Shown one piece after another: positions 8,068 through 15,008 of a stretch of 37,483 nucleotides of DNA. Within the stretch, counting starts at the first letter, position 1. Each line of letters begins with the position of its first letter. The translations under genes were made by a program, and so were the position numbers. The stretch is from an uncultured Acidobacteriota bacterium. GTDB lineage: Bacteria; Acidobacteriota; Vicinamibacteria; Vicinamibacterales; UBA2999. The notes under the pieces were generated by a model that did not search any database, was not told the origin of the DNA, and saw only the letters and a program-made list of their open reading frames with translations. Location of the stretch: contig CADEDM010000011.1 in assembly GCA_902826065.1 (NCBI GenBank), positions 13,149 to 50,631 on the forward strand, given 5' to 3'.

Positions 8068-8142
8068 TGGTACCGGTACGGGGATTCGAACCCCGGTCCC
8101 GTGGCTGAGAACCACGTGTCCTGACCCCTAGACGATACCGGC
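8068..8142 (-). tRNA. tRNA-Glu (anticodon CUC)
   Basis: The minus strand folds as a complete tRNA of 75 bases including an encoded CCA end (8068-8070). The acceptor 5' strand is GCCGGTA, the anticodon stem is CGTGG/CCACG around the loop TTCTCAG (anticodon CTC), and the T-arm is CGGGG-TTCGAAT-CCCCG. It resembles other bacterial tRNA-Glu sequences in the start xxCGTCTAGGGG. The first acceptor pair is a G1-U72 wobble and the variable loop is four bases. No other tRNA is near. Confidence 0.93.
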
Positions 8143-8270
8143 ACACTCTGGCGGCCGGGTCGAGGCCGTCAGGAACGTTCAAAGGTACTAGGGCCGCGCG
8201 GCTCTGTCAACGGTGCGCACGGCCCGTGCCGCCGGCGCCGTGAAGACGTCCGCGCCCGGTCGCCGCGCAC

Positions 8271-8276
8271 TAAAAT
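8271..8276 (+). promoter_or_regulatory. Putative -10 element, leaderless M23 gene
   Basis: TAAAAT sits exactly six bases before ATG 8283, so a transcript would start at or next to the start codon. There is no room for a ribosome binding site. No confident -35 element is seen. Confidence 0.45.
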
Positions 8277-8282
8277 CGAGGG

Positions 8283-9680
8283 ATGCACCTCGTGCGCCGC
8301 CTGCTCCTCGTGCTCATCGTCCTGGCCCTCGGCAGCGCCGCCGCCGCGTGGGTGCTCGCTGGACGCGAAGCCGGTCCCGCCATCGAGATCAAGAGTCCGG
8401 CGACGACCATCGGCCAGAAGAGCTCGATGGAGCTGTTCGTCGATGCGCCGGGTGGCACGCTGACGCGGCTCACCGCGACGCTGACGCAGGGCGATCAGAC
8501 GATGCCCGTGTTCGCGCTCGACGACACGGCGGGCAGCGCCGGCGACGTGAAGCAGGCGTCGTCCGACCGGCTGTGGGTGATTCGGCCGATCGGCAAGGCG
8601 ACGCAGCCGGCGCTCACCGGCGGCAAGGCCACGCTCACGGTCACGGCGGCGCGGCCGGTGCTCTTCGGCTGGCGCGAGGCCGCCACCACGGTCACGAAGG
8701 AGTTCACCGTCCGGCTCGAGCCACCGCGCGTCGCCGTGGTCTCCACGCACCACTACGTGAACCTCGGCGGCGCCGAGTTCGTGGTGCTGCGGGCCACGCC
8801 GCCCGACGTCGCGGCGGGCGTGACGGTGGGCGCGGTGTCGTTCCCCGCCTATCCCGGCAGTGCCGTCGGTCTCACGGACCCGGCGCTGCGGGTCGCGTTC
8901 TTCGCGCTGCCGTTCGACGCCGACGCGTCGACGCCGATCACGGTGTTCGCGCGCGACGAGGGCGGCAACGAGGCCGTGGCCGCGCTGGAGCGCCAGGCGT
9001 TCACCAAGGTGTTCCAGCGCTCGCGCATCCCGATTGACGACGCGTTCCTGGGCAAGGTGGTGCCGGCGATCCTGGCCAACACGCCCGAGCTCTCCGTGTC
9101 GGCGGCGGCTCCGGTCGACGCGTTCCTCACCGTCAACCGCGACCTGCGCCAGAAGAACAACGCCGCCATCGCGGCGCTCGCCGCGAAGACCGCGCCCGAG
9201 ATGCGCTGGACCGAGTCGTTCGTGCAGCTCGGGAACACGCAGGTGGAATCGCGCTTCGCCGATCACCGCACCTATCTCTATCAGGGCAAGGAGATCGACC
9301 AGCAGACGCACCTCGGCTTCGACCTGGCGTCGACGGCGCAGGCGCCGGTGACGGCGTCGAACACCGGCGTCGTCGTGCACGCGGCGTATCTGGGGATCTA
9401 CGGCAACTGCGTCGTCATCGACCACGGGCTCGGGGTGCAGTCGCTCTACGCACACCTGTCGTCGATCGACGTGAAGGACGGCGACACGGTGCGACGCGGC
9501 CAGACCATCGGCCGCTCCGGCACGACCGGGCTGGCCGGCGGCGATCACCTGCACTTCACCATGCTGGTCGGCGGCGTGCAGGTGAACCCGGTCGAATGGT
9601 GGGACGGGCACTGGATGGAAGACCGCGTGTTCCGCAAGGTGCGTGAGGCCGGCGGCGCGGCGCCGACGGCCGCGAAGTAG
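8283..9680 (+). CDS. M23 (LytM-type) metallopeptidase, membrane-anchored
   Basis: This 465-residue protein has an N-terminal membrane segment (residues 5-26), then a beta-rich region (about 35-300), and a C-terminal M23 domain. The zinc site is complete: H343 and D347 in HLGFDLA, and H424 in DHLHF, with H391 in YAHLS as the catalytic His. M23 peptidases cut peptide cross-links in peptidoglycan or act as activators of amidases. The product is probably periplasmic and tethered to the inner membrane, remodelling the cell wall. It starts right after a leaderless-type -10 motif and is followed four bases later by the cupredoxin-like gene, so all three plus-strand genes up to 11396 are probably one transcript. 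Confidence 0.88.
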   Translation: MHLVRRLLLVLIVLALGSAAAAWVLAGREAGPAIEIKSPATTIGQKSSMELFVDAPGGTLTRLTATLTQGDQTMPVFALDDTAGSAGDVKQASSDRLWVIRPIGKATQPALTGGKATLTVTAARPVLFGWREAATTVTKEFTVRLEPPRVAVVSTHHYVNLGGAEFVVLRATPPDVAAGVTVGAVSFPAYPGSAVGLTDPALRVAFFALPFDADASTPITVFARDEGGNEAVAALERQAFTKVFQRSRIPIDDAFLGKVVPAILANTPELSVSAAAPVDAFLTVNRDLRQKNNAAIAALAAKTAPEMRWTESFVQLGNTQVESRFADHRTYLYQGKEIDQQTHLGFDLASTAQAPVTASNTGVVVHAAYLGIYGNCVVIDHGLGVQSLYAHLSSIDVKDGDTVRRGQTIGRSGTTGLAGGDHLHFTMLVGGVQVNPVEWWDGHWMEDRVFRKVREAGGAAPTAAK

Positions 9681-9684
9681 CGCG

Positions 9685-10470
9685 ATGTCCGGGTCCCCCT
9701 GGCGCGGCGGCCTGCGCCGCGTGACGATCGCGGCGCTCGCCGCGCTCTCGAGTGCGGCGTGCGGCGGCGGCGCGCAGCGGCCCGCCGATACGCGAGCCGG
9801 TACGACGCTCGATCCCGCGACGACGGGCCGGATCACCGGACGCGTGACGCTGGCGGGCACGGCGCCGGCCGATCAGGTCGTGCGTGTCGACGGCGACAAG
9901 ACCTGCGCGACGCTCGTGCCCGGCGCCCAACGTGCGATTCCCGCCTACGTCACCGGCGAGGGGGGCGGCCTGGGCAACGTGTTCGTCTACGTCAAGGCGG
10001 GGCTCGACGGCCGGCAGTTCCCGATGCCGTCGGAGCCCGTGGTCGTCGACCAGCAGCAGTGCTGGTACACCCCACGCGTCGTCGGTGTGCGCGTCGGGCA
10101 GGCCCTCGAAGTGCGGAACTCCGATCCGCTGCTGCACAACGTGCGGGCCGGCGCCGAGTTGAATCAGCCGTTCAACCAGGGGCAGCCGGTGAAGGGCGTG
10201 CGCTACGCCCACACCTTCTCGATCGAGGAGGTGATGGTGCCGCTCTCGTGCGACGTCCATGCCTGGATGCGCGCCTGGGTGGGGGTGGTGAGCCATCCGT
10301 ATTTCGCGGTCACCGACGCCTCGGGCGCGTTCGAGCTGCCGAACCTTCCGGCCGGCACCTACACCGTCGAGGCGTGGCACGAGGCCGCCGGCACCACGAC
10401 CGGCACGGCTACCGTGACCGCCCAGGGAGCGGCGACACTGGCGCTCACGCTCGCGGTCCCTGCGGCATGA
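9685..10470 (+). CDS. Cupredoxin-like lipoprotein with carboxypeptidase-regulatory-like part
   Basis: The 261-residue product has a lipoprotein signal (LAALSSAAC, Cys26). It combines a beta domain with a possible copper site, LLHNV (H151) and PLSCDVHAWM (C189, H192, M195), and a C-terminal segment FAVTDASGAFELPNLPAGTYTVEAWHE typical of carboxypeptidase-regulatory-like beta domains. The H...CxxHxxM pattern resembles cupredoxin ligands, with spacing like the last part of a CuA site. The gene overlaps heme O synthase by four bases (ATGA), so it may help copper delivery or electron transfer near cytochrome oxidase assembly. That role is inferred from context only. Start ATG 9685 is chosen because it follows the M23 stop by four bases and gives a clean signal sequence. 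Confidence 0.75.
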   Translation: MSGSPWRGGLRRVTIAALAALSSAACGGGAQRPADTRAGTTLDPATTGRITGRVTLAGTAPADQVVRVDGDKTCATLVPGAQRAIPAYVTGEGGGLGNVFVYVKAGLDGRQFPMPSEPVVVDQQQCWYTPRVVGVRVGQALEVRNSDPLLHNVRAGAELNQPFNQGQPVKGVRYAHTFSIEEVMVPLSCDVHAWMRAWVGVVSHPYFAVTDASGAFELPNLPAGTYTVEAWHEAAGTTTGTATVTAQGAATLALTLAVPAA

Positions 10471-11396
10471 TGGCTCACACCGCCCCCATGGCCGCGACGC
10501 CTGCGCCGGTTCCCGCCGCCCCGTCCCGTCCGCCCACGCCGTGGGCCGACTACGTCGCGCTCACCAAGCCGCGGCTCAACCTGCTGGTCGTGGTGACGAC
10601 GCTGGCCGGCTACTACCTGGGCATGGCCGACGACGCGCCGCTCCTCACGCTCGTGCACACGGTGCTCGGCACGACGCTGGTGGCCGGCGGGTCGTCGGTG
10701 CTGAACCAGGTGTGGGAGAAGGACACCGACAAGCTGATGCGCCGCACGCAGCGCCGGCCGCTGCCCGACGCGCGGCTGCAGGCGGGTCCCGCGCTGTGGT
10801 TCGGCCTCGCCCTCTCGGCGGCGGGTCTCGGCGAGCTGTGGTTGTTCGCGACGCCGCTGGCGTCGATCGTCGCCTTCCTCACGCTTCTGAGCTATGTCGT
10901 CGTCTACACGCCGATGAAGCTGAAGTCGTCGTTGTCGACGATCGTCGGCGCGGTGCCGGGCGCCCTGCCGCCGCTGATCGGCTGGGCCGCGGCGACCAAC
11001 TCGCTCTCGCTCGGGGGCTGGGCGCTGTTCGGCATCGTGTTCCTGTGGCAGATGCCGCACTTCCTCGCCATCGCGTGGATGTACCGCGACGACTACGCCA
11101 AGGCCGGCATGCCGCTGCTGCCCGTGGTCGAACCGAGTGGACACAGCACCGGCCGTCAGGCGCTGCTCTATGCGGCCGCCACGATTCCCGTGAGCCTGCT
11201 GCCGACGCTGCTCGGGCTGACCGGTCCGCGCTATCTCGTGGCGGCGATCGTGCTGGGCGTGATCGTGCTGTGGCTGTCGTTCGAGTTCGCCGCCACGCGC
11301 AGCCTGACCACGGCGCGGCGGCTGTTCTTCGCGACGATCATCTACCTGCCGCTGCTGCTGGTGGCGCTGGCCGCCGATCACGCGTGGCTGCGCTGA
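10467..11396 (+). CDS. ctaB: Protoheme IX farnesyltransferase (heme O synthase)
   Basis: This inner-membrane prenyltransferase attaches farnesyl to protoheme to make heme O for terminal oxidases. The 309-residue protein shows the first Asp-rich motif in NQVWEKDTDKLMRRTQRRP (residues 80-98, E84 where many members have Asp, D88 kept) and the second motif MYRDDYAKAGMPLLPV (205-220). Several hydrophobic helices follow the expected UbiA pattern. The start is ATG 10467, overlapping the upstream stop (ATGA), which indicates translational coupling with the cupredoxin-like lipoprotein. No oxidase subunit genes or ctaA are in the window. It converges with the hydrolase gene, leaving 19 bases between the stops. 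Confidence 0.95.
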   Translation: MMAHTAPMAATPAPVPAAPSRPPTPWADYVALTKPRLNLLVVVTTLAGYYLGMADDAPLLTLVHTVLGTTLVAGGSSVLNQVWEKDTDKLMRRTQRRPLPDARLQAGPALWFGLALSAAGLGELWLFATPLASIVAFLTLLSYVVVYTPMKLKSSLSTIVGAVPGALPPLIGWAAATNSLSLGGWALFGIVFLWQMPHFLAIAWMYRDDYAKAGMPLLPVVEPSGHSTGRQALLYAAATIPVSLLPTLLGLTGPRYLVAAIVLGVIVLWLSFEFAATRSLTTARRLFFATIIYLPLLLVALAADHAWLR

Positions 11397-11415
11397 CGCG
11401 CCCGGCGCGCCGCGC

Positions 11416-13848
11416 TCAGGGATACAGCAGGTACGGCGCGCGCAGCCGCCGCCACGCGGCCTCGGCGCCCGCCCACGACGCGACGATCGCCGCCGGGTCG
11501 TCGCCGGCCTTCGCCCGCGCCAGCGCCACCGGCGTGCCAACGAGACGCGCGCTCGTCTTCACGTCGAACTGATCGCCGTGCAGCCTGTAGAGGGCCGACG
11601 CGACTTCCATCCCGACGCGCGTCGGCGGCAGCTGCTCGCGGTTGGTCACCACCATGAACACGCCCTGGCAGGCGACGTTGGCGTGCACGCTCGACGACGG
11701 CGTGAAACGCACGGGATAGAAGCGGATACCGGGCAGGTTGCGCGCGTTCAACGCCGCCGCCAGCCGCGGGCCGTCGATCCACGGCGCGCCGACCTGCTCG
11801 AACGGCTGGTCGGTGCCGCGGCCCACGGAGATGTTGGCGTACTCGATGGCGCCGATGCCCGGATACAGCGTGGCCTGATTCAGGTTGCGCATGTTGGGTG
11901 ACGGGTTGATCCACGTCAGTCCGGTCTGGTCGAACCACTGATCGCGGCGCCAGCCGTCCATCTTCACCACGACGAGATCGGTGCCGATCTTCCGCTCGGC
12001 GTTGAAGAGCTGTGCCAGCTCACCGAGGGTCATGCCGTGCCGGATCGGCATCGGCATGTAGGCGATGAAGCTGAGGAGATCGTCCTGCGCGAGCGGGCCC
12101 TCCACCTGCCAGCCGCCGATCGGGTTGGGGCGGTCGAGCACCACGACGCGGATCTTCGCCTTCGCGGCTTCCTCCATCACGTAGCCGAGCGTCGCGAGAT
12201 AGGTGTAGAAGCGCACGCCGACGTCCTGCAGGTCCACGACCAGCGTGTCGATGCCCTCGAGCATCGCGGCCGTGGGCCGGCGCGTCTCGCCGTAGAGCGA
12301 GTGGATCGGCAACCCCGTCTTCTCGTCCTTCCCCGACGGCACGTTCTCGATGTCGAGTTGCCCGCGGATGCCGTGCTCGGGGCTGAAGAGCGCCACCAGC
12401 GTCACGCCGGGGGCGCCGTGCAGCACGTCGATCGTGGAGGCACCGTTGGCCGCCACGCCGGTGTGGTTCGTGACCAGGCCCACGCGGCGGCCCTTGAGGA
12501 CCGCGAAGCCGTCGCGCGCCAGCACGTCGATGCCGGTGAGCACGCGCGTCGTCGGCACGCCGGGCACGGCGCGGCCGGGCTCGGACACGGCGCCGAAGTC
12601 GGTGCCGGTCATCGCGGCGCCGGTCAGCGCTTCTGCCTCCGCGCCCGTGAACGCACTGGCCGCCAGCGTGGCCACTCGCGCCCGCACGGCGCCGACGTCG
12701 CCCACGCCGTCGGGATGCAGTCGGCTGGAGAGAAAGATCACCCACAGCTTCGTGCGCGGGTCGACCCAGAGCGACGTGCCGGTGAACCCGGTGTGGCCGA
12801 ACGATCCGACCGGCAGGAGCTCGCCGCGATTGGCCGAAAAGCTGGTGTCGAGATCCCAGCCCAGGCCGCGCACCGCCGGCATGGCCGCCGGCGTCGCCGG
12901 CGACGTCATCTTCGCCACGGTCAGCGGCGACAGCACGCGCCGCGGCCCCAGCGCGCCGCCGTTCACGAGCATGCGCGCGAAGCGCGTGAGGTCGCGGGCG
13001 GTGCTGAACAGCCCGGCGTGCCCGGCGACGCCACCCATGCGGCGCGCCGTCGGATCGTGCACGACGCCGCGCAGCGGCTCGACGTCGGGCGCCTTGCACG
13101 GCCAGGCGTCGAGGAAGCGGCAGCGTTCGGTGGGCGCGATGCGGCCGACGCGTTCGATCGGCGGCAGGAAGCCGGTGTCGGTCATGCCGAGCGGCGCGAA
13201 GACCCGTTCGGCGACATAGCGCTCGAGCGGCAGACCCGACGCCTGCTGCACGATGTGCCCGAGCAGGAAGAAGTTGATGTCGCTATAGACGAAGCGCTCG
13301 CCCGGCGCCGACTGCGGCACCTCGTCCTTCGCCAGATCGATCGCCGCGTCGTAGCCCTTCCACGGCTCGCCGAGGTCGACGTCGGGCCGCAACCCCGAGA
13401 CGTGCGTGAGCAGGTGGCGCACGGTGATGCCGCCCTTGCCGAACTTCTCGAAGCCGGGCACCCACGTGGCGACCGGATCGGTGAGCCGCACCACGCCGCG
13501 CTCGACCAGTTGCATGACGGCCGTCGTCGTCGCGATGACCTTGGTGAGCGACGCCATGTCGAACACGGTGTCGAGCGTCATCGGCTCGGCCAGCGGCACG
13601 ACCGCCCGCCGTCCGTACGTCTTCTCGAAGACCACCGTGTCGCCACGGCCGACGACCACCACCGCCCCGGGCATCCGGCCGTCGGCCATGCCCTTGGCGA
13701 TGACGCCGTCGATCTCCGACAGCCGAGCTTGGTCCCAGCCGGCAGGGGTCGCCGGAACGGCGGGTTTCCGGGCGGATTGGGCCGCGAGCGGCGCCGCCGT
13801 GCCAAGAGCGGCCACCAGGAGGAGGACGGCCGGCGTCTTACTGGACAT
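11416..13848 (-). CDS. Fused serine beta-lactamase-fold amidase and NamZ exo-muramidase
   Basis: This 810-residue secreted protein (signal peptide MSSKTPAVLLLVAALGTAAPLAAQ) has two enzyme domains. Residues about 40-400 are a class C beta-lactamase-like domain: SxxK at S100/K103 (MASLTKV), YSD at 188-190, and HTG at 351-353 in place of KTG. Residues about 435-810 are a DUF1343/NamZ domain (GIDVLARDGFAVLKGRRVGLVTNHTG, FSPEHGIRG, DLQDVGVRFYTY, MRNLNQATLYPG). In Bacillus subtilis the equivalent AmiE (YbbE) and NamZ (YbbC) are separate proteins of one peptidoglycan-recycling cluster: AmiE removes peptide from MurNAc and NamZ releases terminal MurNAc. The fusion suggests both steps in one periplasmic enzyme. 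The substrate order is inferred. No ribosome binding site is visible upstream. Confidence 0.85.
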   Translation of the reverse strand: MSSKTPAVLLLVAALGTAAPLAAQSARKPAVPATPAGWDQARLSEIDGVIAKGMADGRMPGAVVVVGRGDTVVFEKTYGRRAVVPLAEPMTLDTVFDMASLTKVIATTTAVMQLVERGVVRLTDPVATWVPGFEKFGKGGITVRHLLTHVSGLRPDVDLGEPWKGYDAAIDLAKDEVPQSAPGERFVYSDINFFLLGHIVQQASGLPLERYVAERVFAPLGMTDTGFLPPIERVGRIAPTERCRFLDAWPCKAPDVEPLRGVVHDPTARRMGGVAGHAGLFSTARDLTRFARMLVNGGALGPRRVLSPLTVAKMTSPATPAAMPAVRGLGWDLDTSFSANRGELLPVGSFGHTGFTGTSLWVDPRTKLWVIFLSSRLHPDGVGDVGAVRARVATLAASAFTGAEAEALTGAAMTGTDFGAVSEPGRAVPGVPTTRVLTGIDVLARDGFAVLKGRRVGLVTNHTGVAANGASTIDVLHGAPGVTLVALFSPEHGIRGQLDIENVPSGKDEKTGLPIHSLYGETRRPTAAMLEGIDTLVVDLQDVGVRFYTYLATLGYVMEEAAKAKIRVVVLDRPNPIGGWQVEGPLAQDDLLSFIAYMPMPIRHGMTLGELAQLFNAERKIGTDLVVVKMDGWRRDQWFDQTGLTWINPSPNMRNLNQATLYPGIGAIEYANISVGRGTDQPFEQVGAPWIDGPRLAAALNARNLPGIRFYPVRFTPSSSVHANVACQGVFMVVTNREQLPPTRVGMEVASALYRLHGDQFDVKTSARLVGTPVALARAKAGDDPAAIVASWAGAEAAWRRLRAPYLLYP

Positions 13849-13899
13849 AGGGGAAATCCGGGGTCCGACCGGGGGTTCCCGGTCGTTCGGCTGCTAGCA

Positions 13900-13905
13900 T
13901 ATACT
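13900..13905 (+). promoter_or_regulatory. Putative -10 element of the TPR-protein gene
   Basis: TATACT at 13900-13905 lies in the 94-base divergent gap, about 38 bases before ATG 13943, leaving room for a short leader that carries AGGAGAG ten bases before the start. No matching -35 hexamer is obvious. Confidence 0.4.
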
Positions 13906-13942
13906 TCGTGGGTTATCCGGTTTTCGCAGGAGAGACACAACG

Positions 13943-14887
13943 ATGCGTGAAAGTCTGAAGCTGTCGTTCGCGGCCCTGTTGGTGGTGCTGCTCGGCGCTC
14001 TTCCGGCGATGGCCCAGACCGGGCGCATCGGCGGCGTGGTGAAGGACGACAAGGGTCAGCCGCTGAAGGGCGCCACCGTCGTGGCGGAGAACCCCTCGGC
14101 CTCGCCGCCGTCGTTCACCGCGACCACTGACGACAAGGGCCGGTTCTCGATCATCGGCCTGCGCGCCGGCAACTGGAAGCTGACGGCGTCGGCGCCGAAC
14201 TTCCAGCCGTCGGTCGGCCAGGTGCCCATCCGCACGATCGGCCAGCCGAACCCGCCGGTGGAATTCGTGCTCGCTCCCGGTGCGGCCGGTGGCGGTGGCG
14301 GCCTGGCGGGCGTGAACACGAAGGAGCTGCAGGCCGAGCTGAAGGCGGCCGACGACAAGATGGTCGCCAGCGACTTCGACGGCGCCATCGCCGGCTACGA
14401 GGGCATGATCACGAAGGTGCCGCAGCTCACGGCGCTCTACCTGCAGATCGGCCGCGCGCAGCGCATGAAGAAGAGCTACGACGCCGCGCTGGCGGCCTAC
14501 GCCAAGATCCCGGCCGGCGACCCGAACCAGGAGAAGGCCAAGGTCGAGATCGGCATGACCAACCTGGAGAAGGGCGACCTGGCGGCCGCCGACAGCGCCC
14601 TGACCGAGGCGTCGCAGAACCTCAGCGCCAGCCGCGAGGTGTTCTACAACCTCGGCGAGGTGAAGTTCGCCAAGGGCGAGACCGACGCGGCGATGGCCGC
14701 CTACCAGCGCGCCGCCGACATCGACCCGAAGTGGGCCAAGCCGTACTTCAAGCTGGGCCTCGGCAAGCTGCAGAAGGCCGATTCACCCGGTGCCATCCAG
14801 ATGATGGAGAAGGTGATCGAGGTCGAGCCGACGTCGGCCGAGGCCGCGCAGGCCAAGGCGCTGATCGAGCAGCTCAAGAAGGGCTAA
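13943..14887 (+). CDS. Secreted carboxypeptidase-regulatory/TPR protein
   Basis: The 314-residue product has a signal peptide (MRESLKLSFAALLVVLLGALPAMAQ), then a carboxypeptidase-regulatory-like beta domain (about 26-112: IGGVVKDDKGQPLKGATVVAEN, DDKGRFSIIGLRAGNWKLTASAPNF), a Gly-rich linker (residues 112-122), and several TPR-like helical repeats (about 128-314: DGAIAGYEGMITKVPQ, AALAAYAKIPAGDP, DAAMAAYQRAADIDP). TPRs usually mediate protein contacts, so it is probably a periplasmic or surface scaffold; partner unknown. Start ATG 13943 has AGGAGAG ten bases upstream. It is followed by an intrinsic terminator, so it is probably a single-gene transcript. Confidence 0.85.
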   Translation: MRESLKLSFAALLVVLLGALPAMAQTGRIGGVVKDDKGQPLKGATVVAENPSASPPSFTATTDDKGRFSIIGLRAGNWKLTASAPNFQPSVGQVPIRTIGQPNPPVEFVLAPGAAGGGGGLAGVNTKELQAELKAADDKMVASDFDGAIAGYEGMITKVPQLTALYLQIGRAQRMKKSYDAALAAYAKIPAGDPNQEKAKVEIGMTNLEKGDLAAADSALTEASQNLSASREVFYNLGEVKFAKGETDAAMAAYQRAADIDPKWAKPYFKLGLGKLQKADSPGAIQMMEKVIEVEPTSAEAAQAKALIEQLKKG

Positions 14888-14897
14888 CGGGCACAGC

Positions 14898-14919
14898 GGC
14901 TAGGGACTAGCGACTAGCC
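14898..14919. repeat. CTAG-rich short inverted repeat
   Basis: GGCTAG at 14898-14903 and CTAGCC at 14914-14919 form an inverted repeat, with a third CTAG at 14907-14910. Inside, GACTAG occurs twice, separated by one base. It lies between the stop of the TPR gene and its terminator. It may be one copy of a dispersed intergenic repeat, but only one copy is in the window. Confidence 0.4.
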
Positions 14920-14936
14920 CTGCCAACGTCACACTG

Positions 14937-14971
14937 AACCGGCGGCTCCCCACGGGGCCGCCGGTTTTTTC
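14937..14971 (+). terminator. Intrinsic terminator of the TPR-protein gene
   Basis: AACCGGCGGC pairs perfectly with GCCGCCGGTT, and CCCC/GGGG continue the stem inside the loop region. The hairpin is directly followed by a run of T. The T run is only on the plus strand side, so it acts on the gene ending at 14887. Confidence 0.92.
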
Positions 14972-15008
14972 TTGTACGGCTGAGGGCACCTCGTGCGCCG
15001 CCAGGACT

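Noticed and set aside
12037-13950. Long open plus-strand frame of over 600 codons
   Set aside because: It is the antisense of the amidase-NamZ gene; its translation is low-complexity, rich in His, Arg and Gly, with no motif, as expected for shadow frames in G+C-rich coding DNA.
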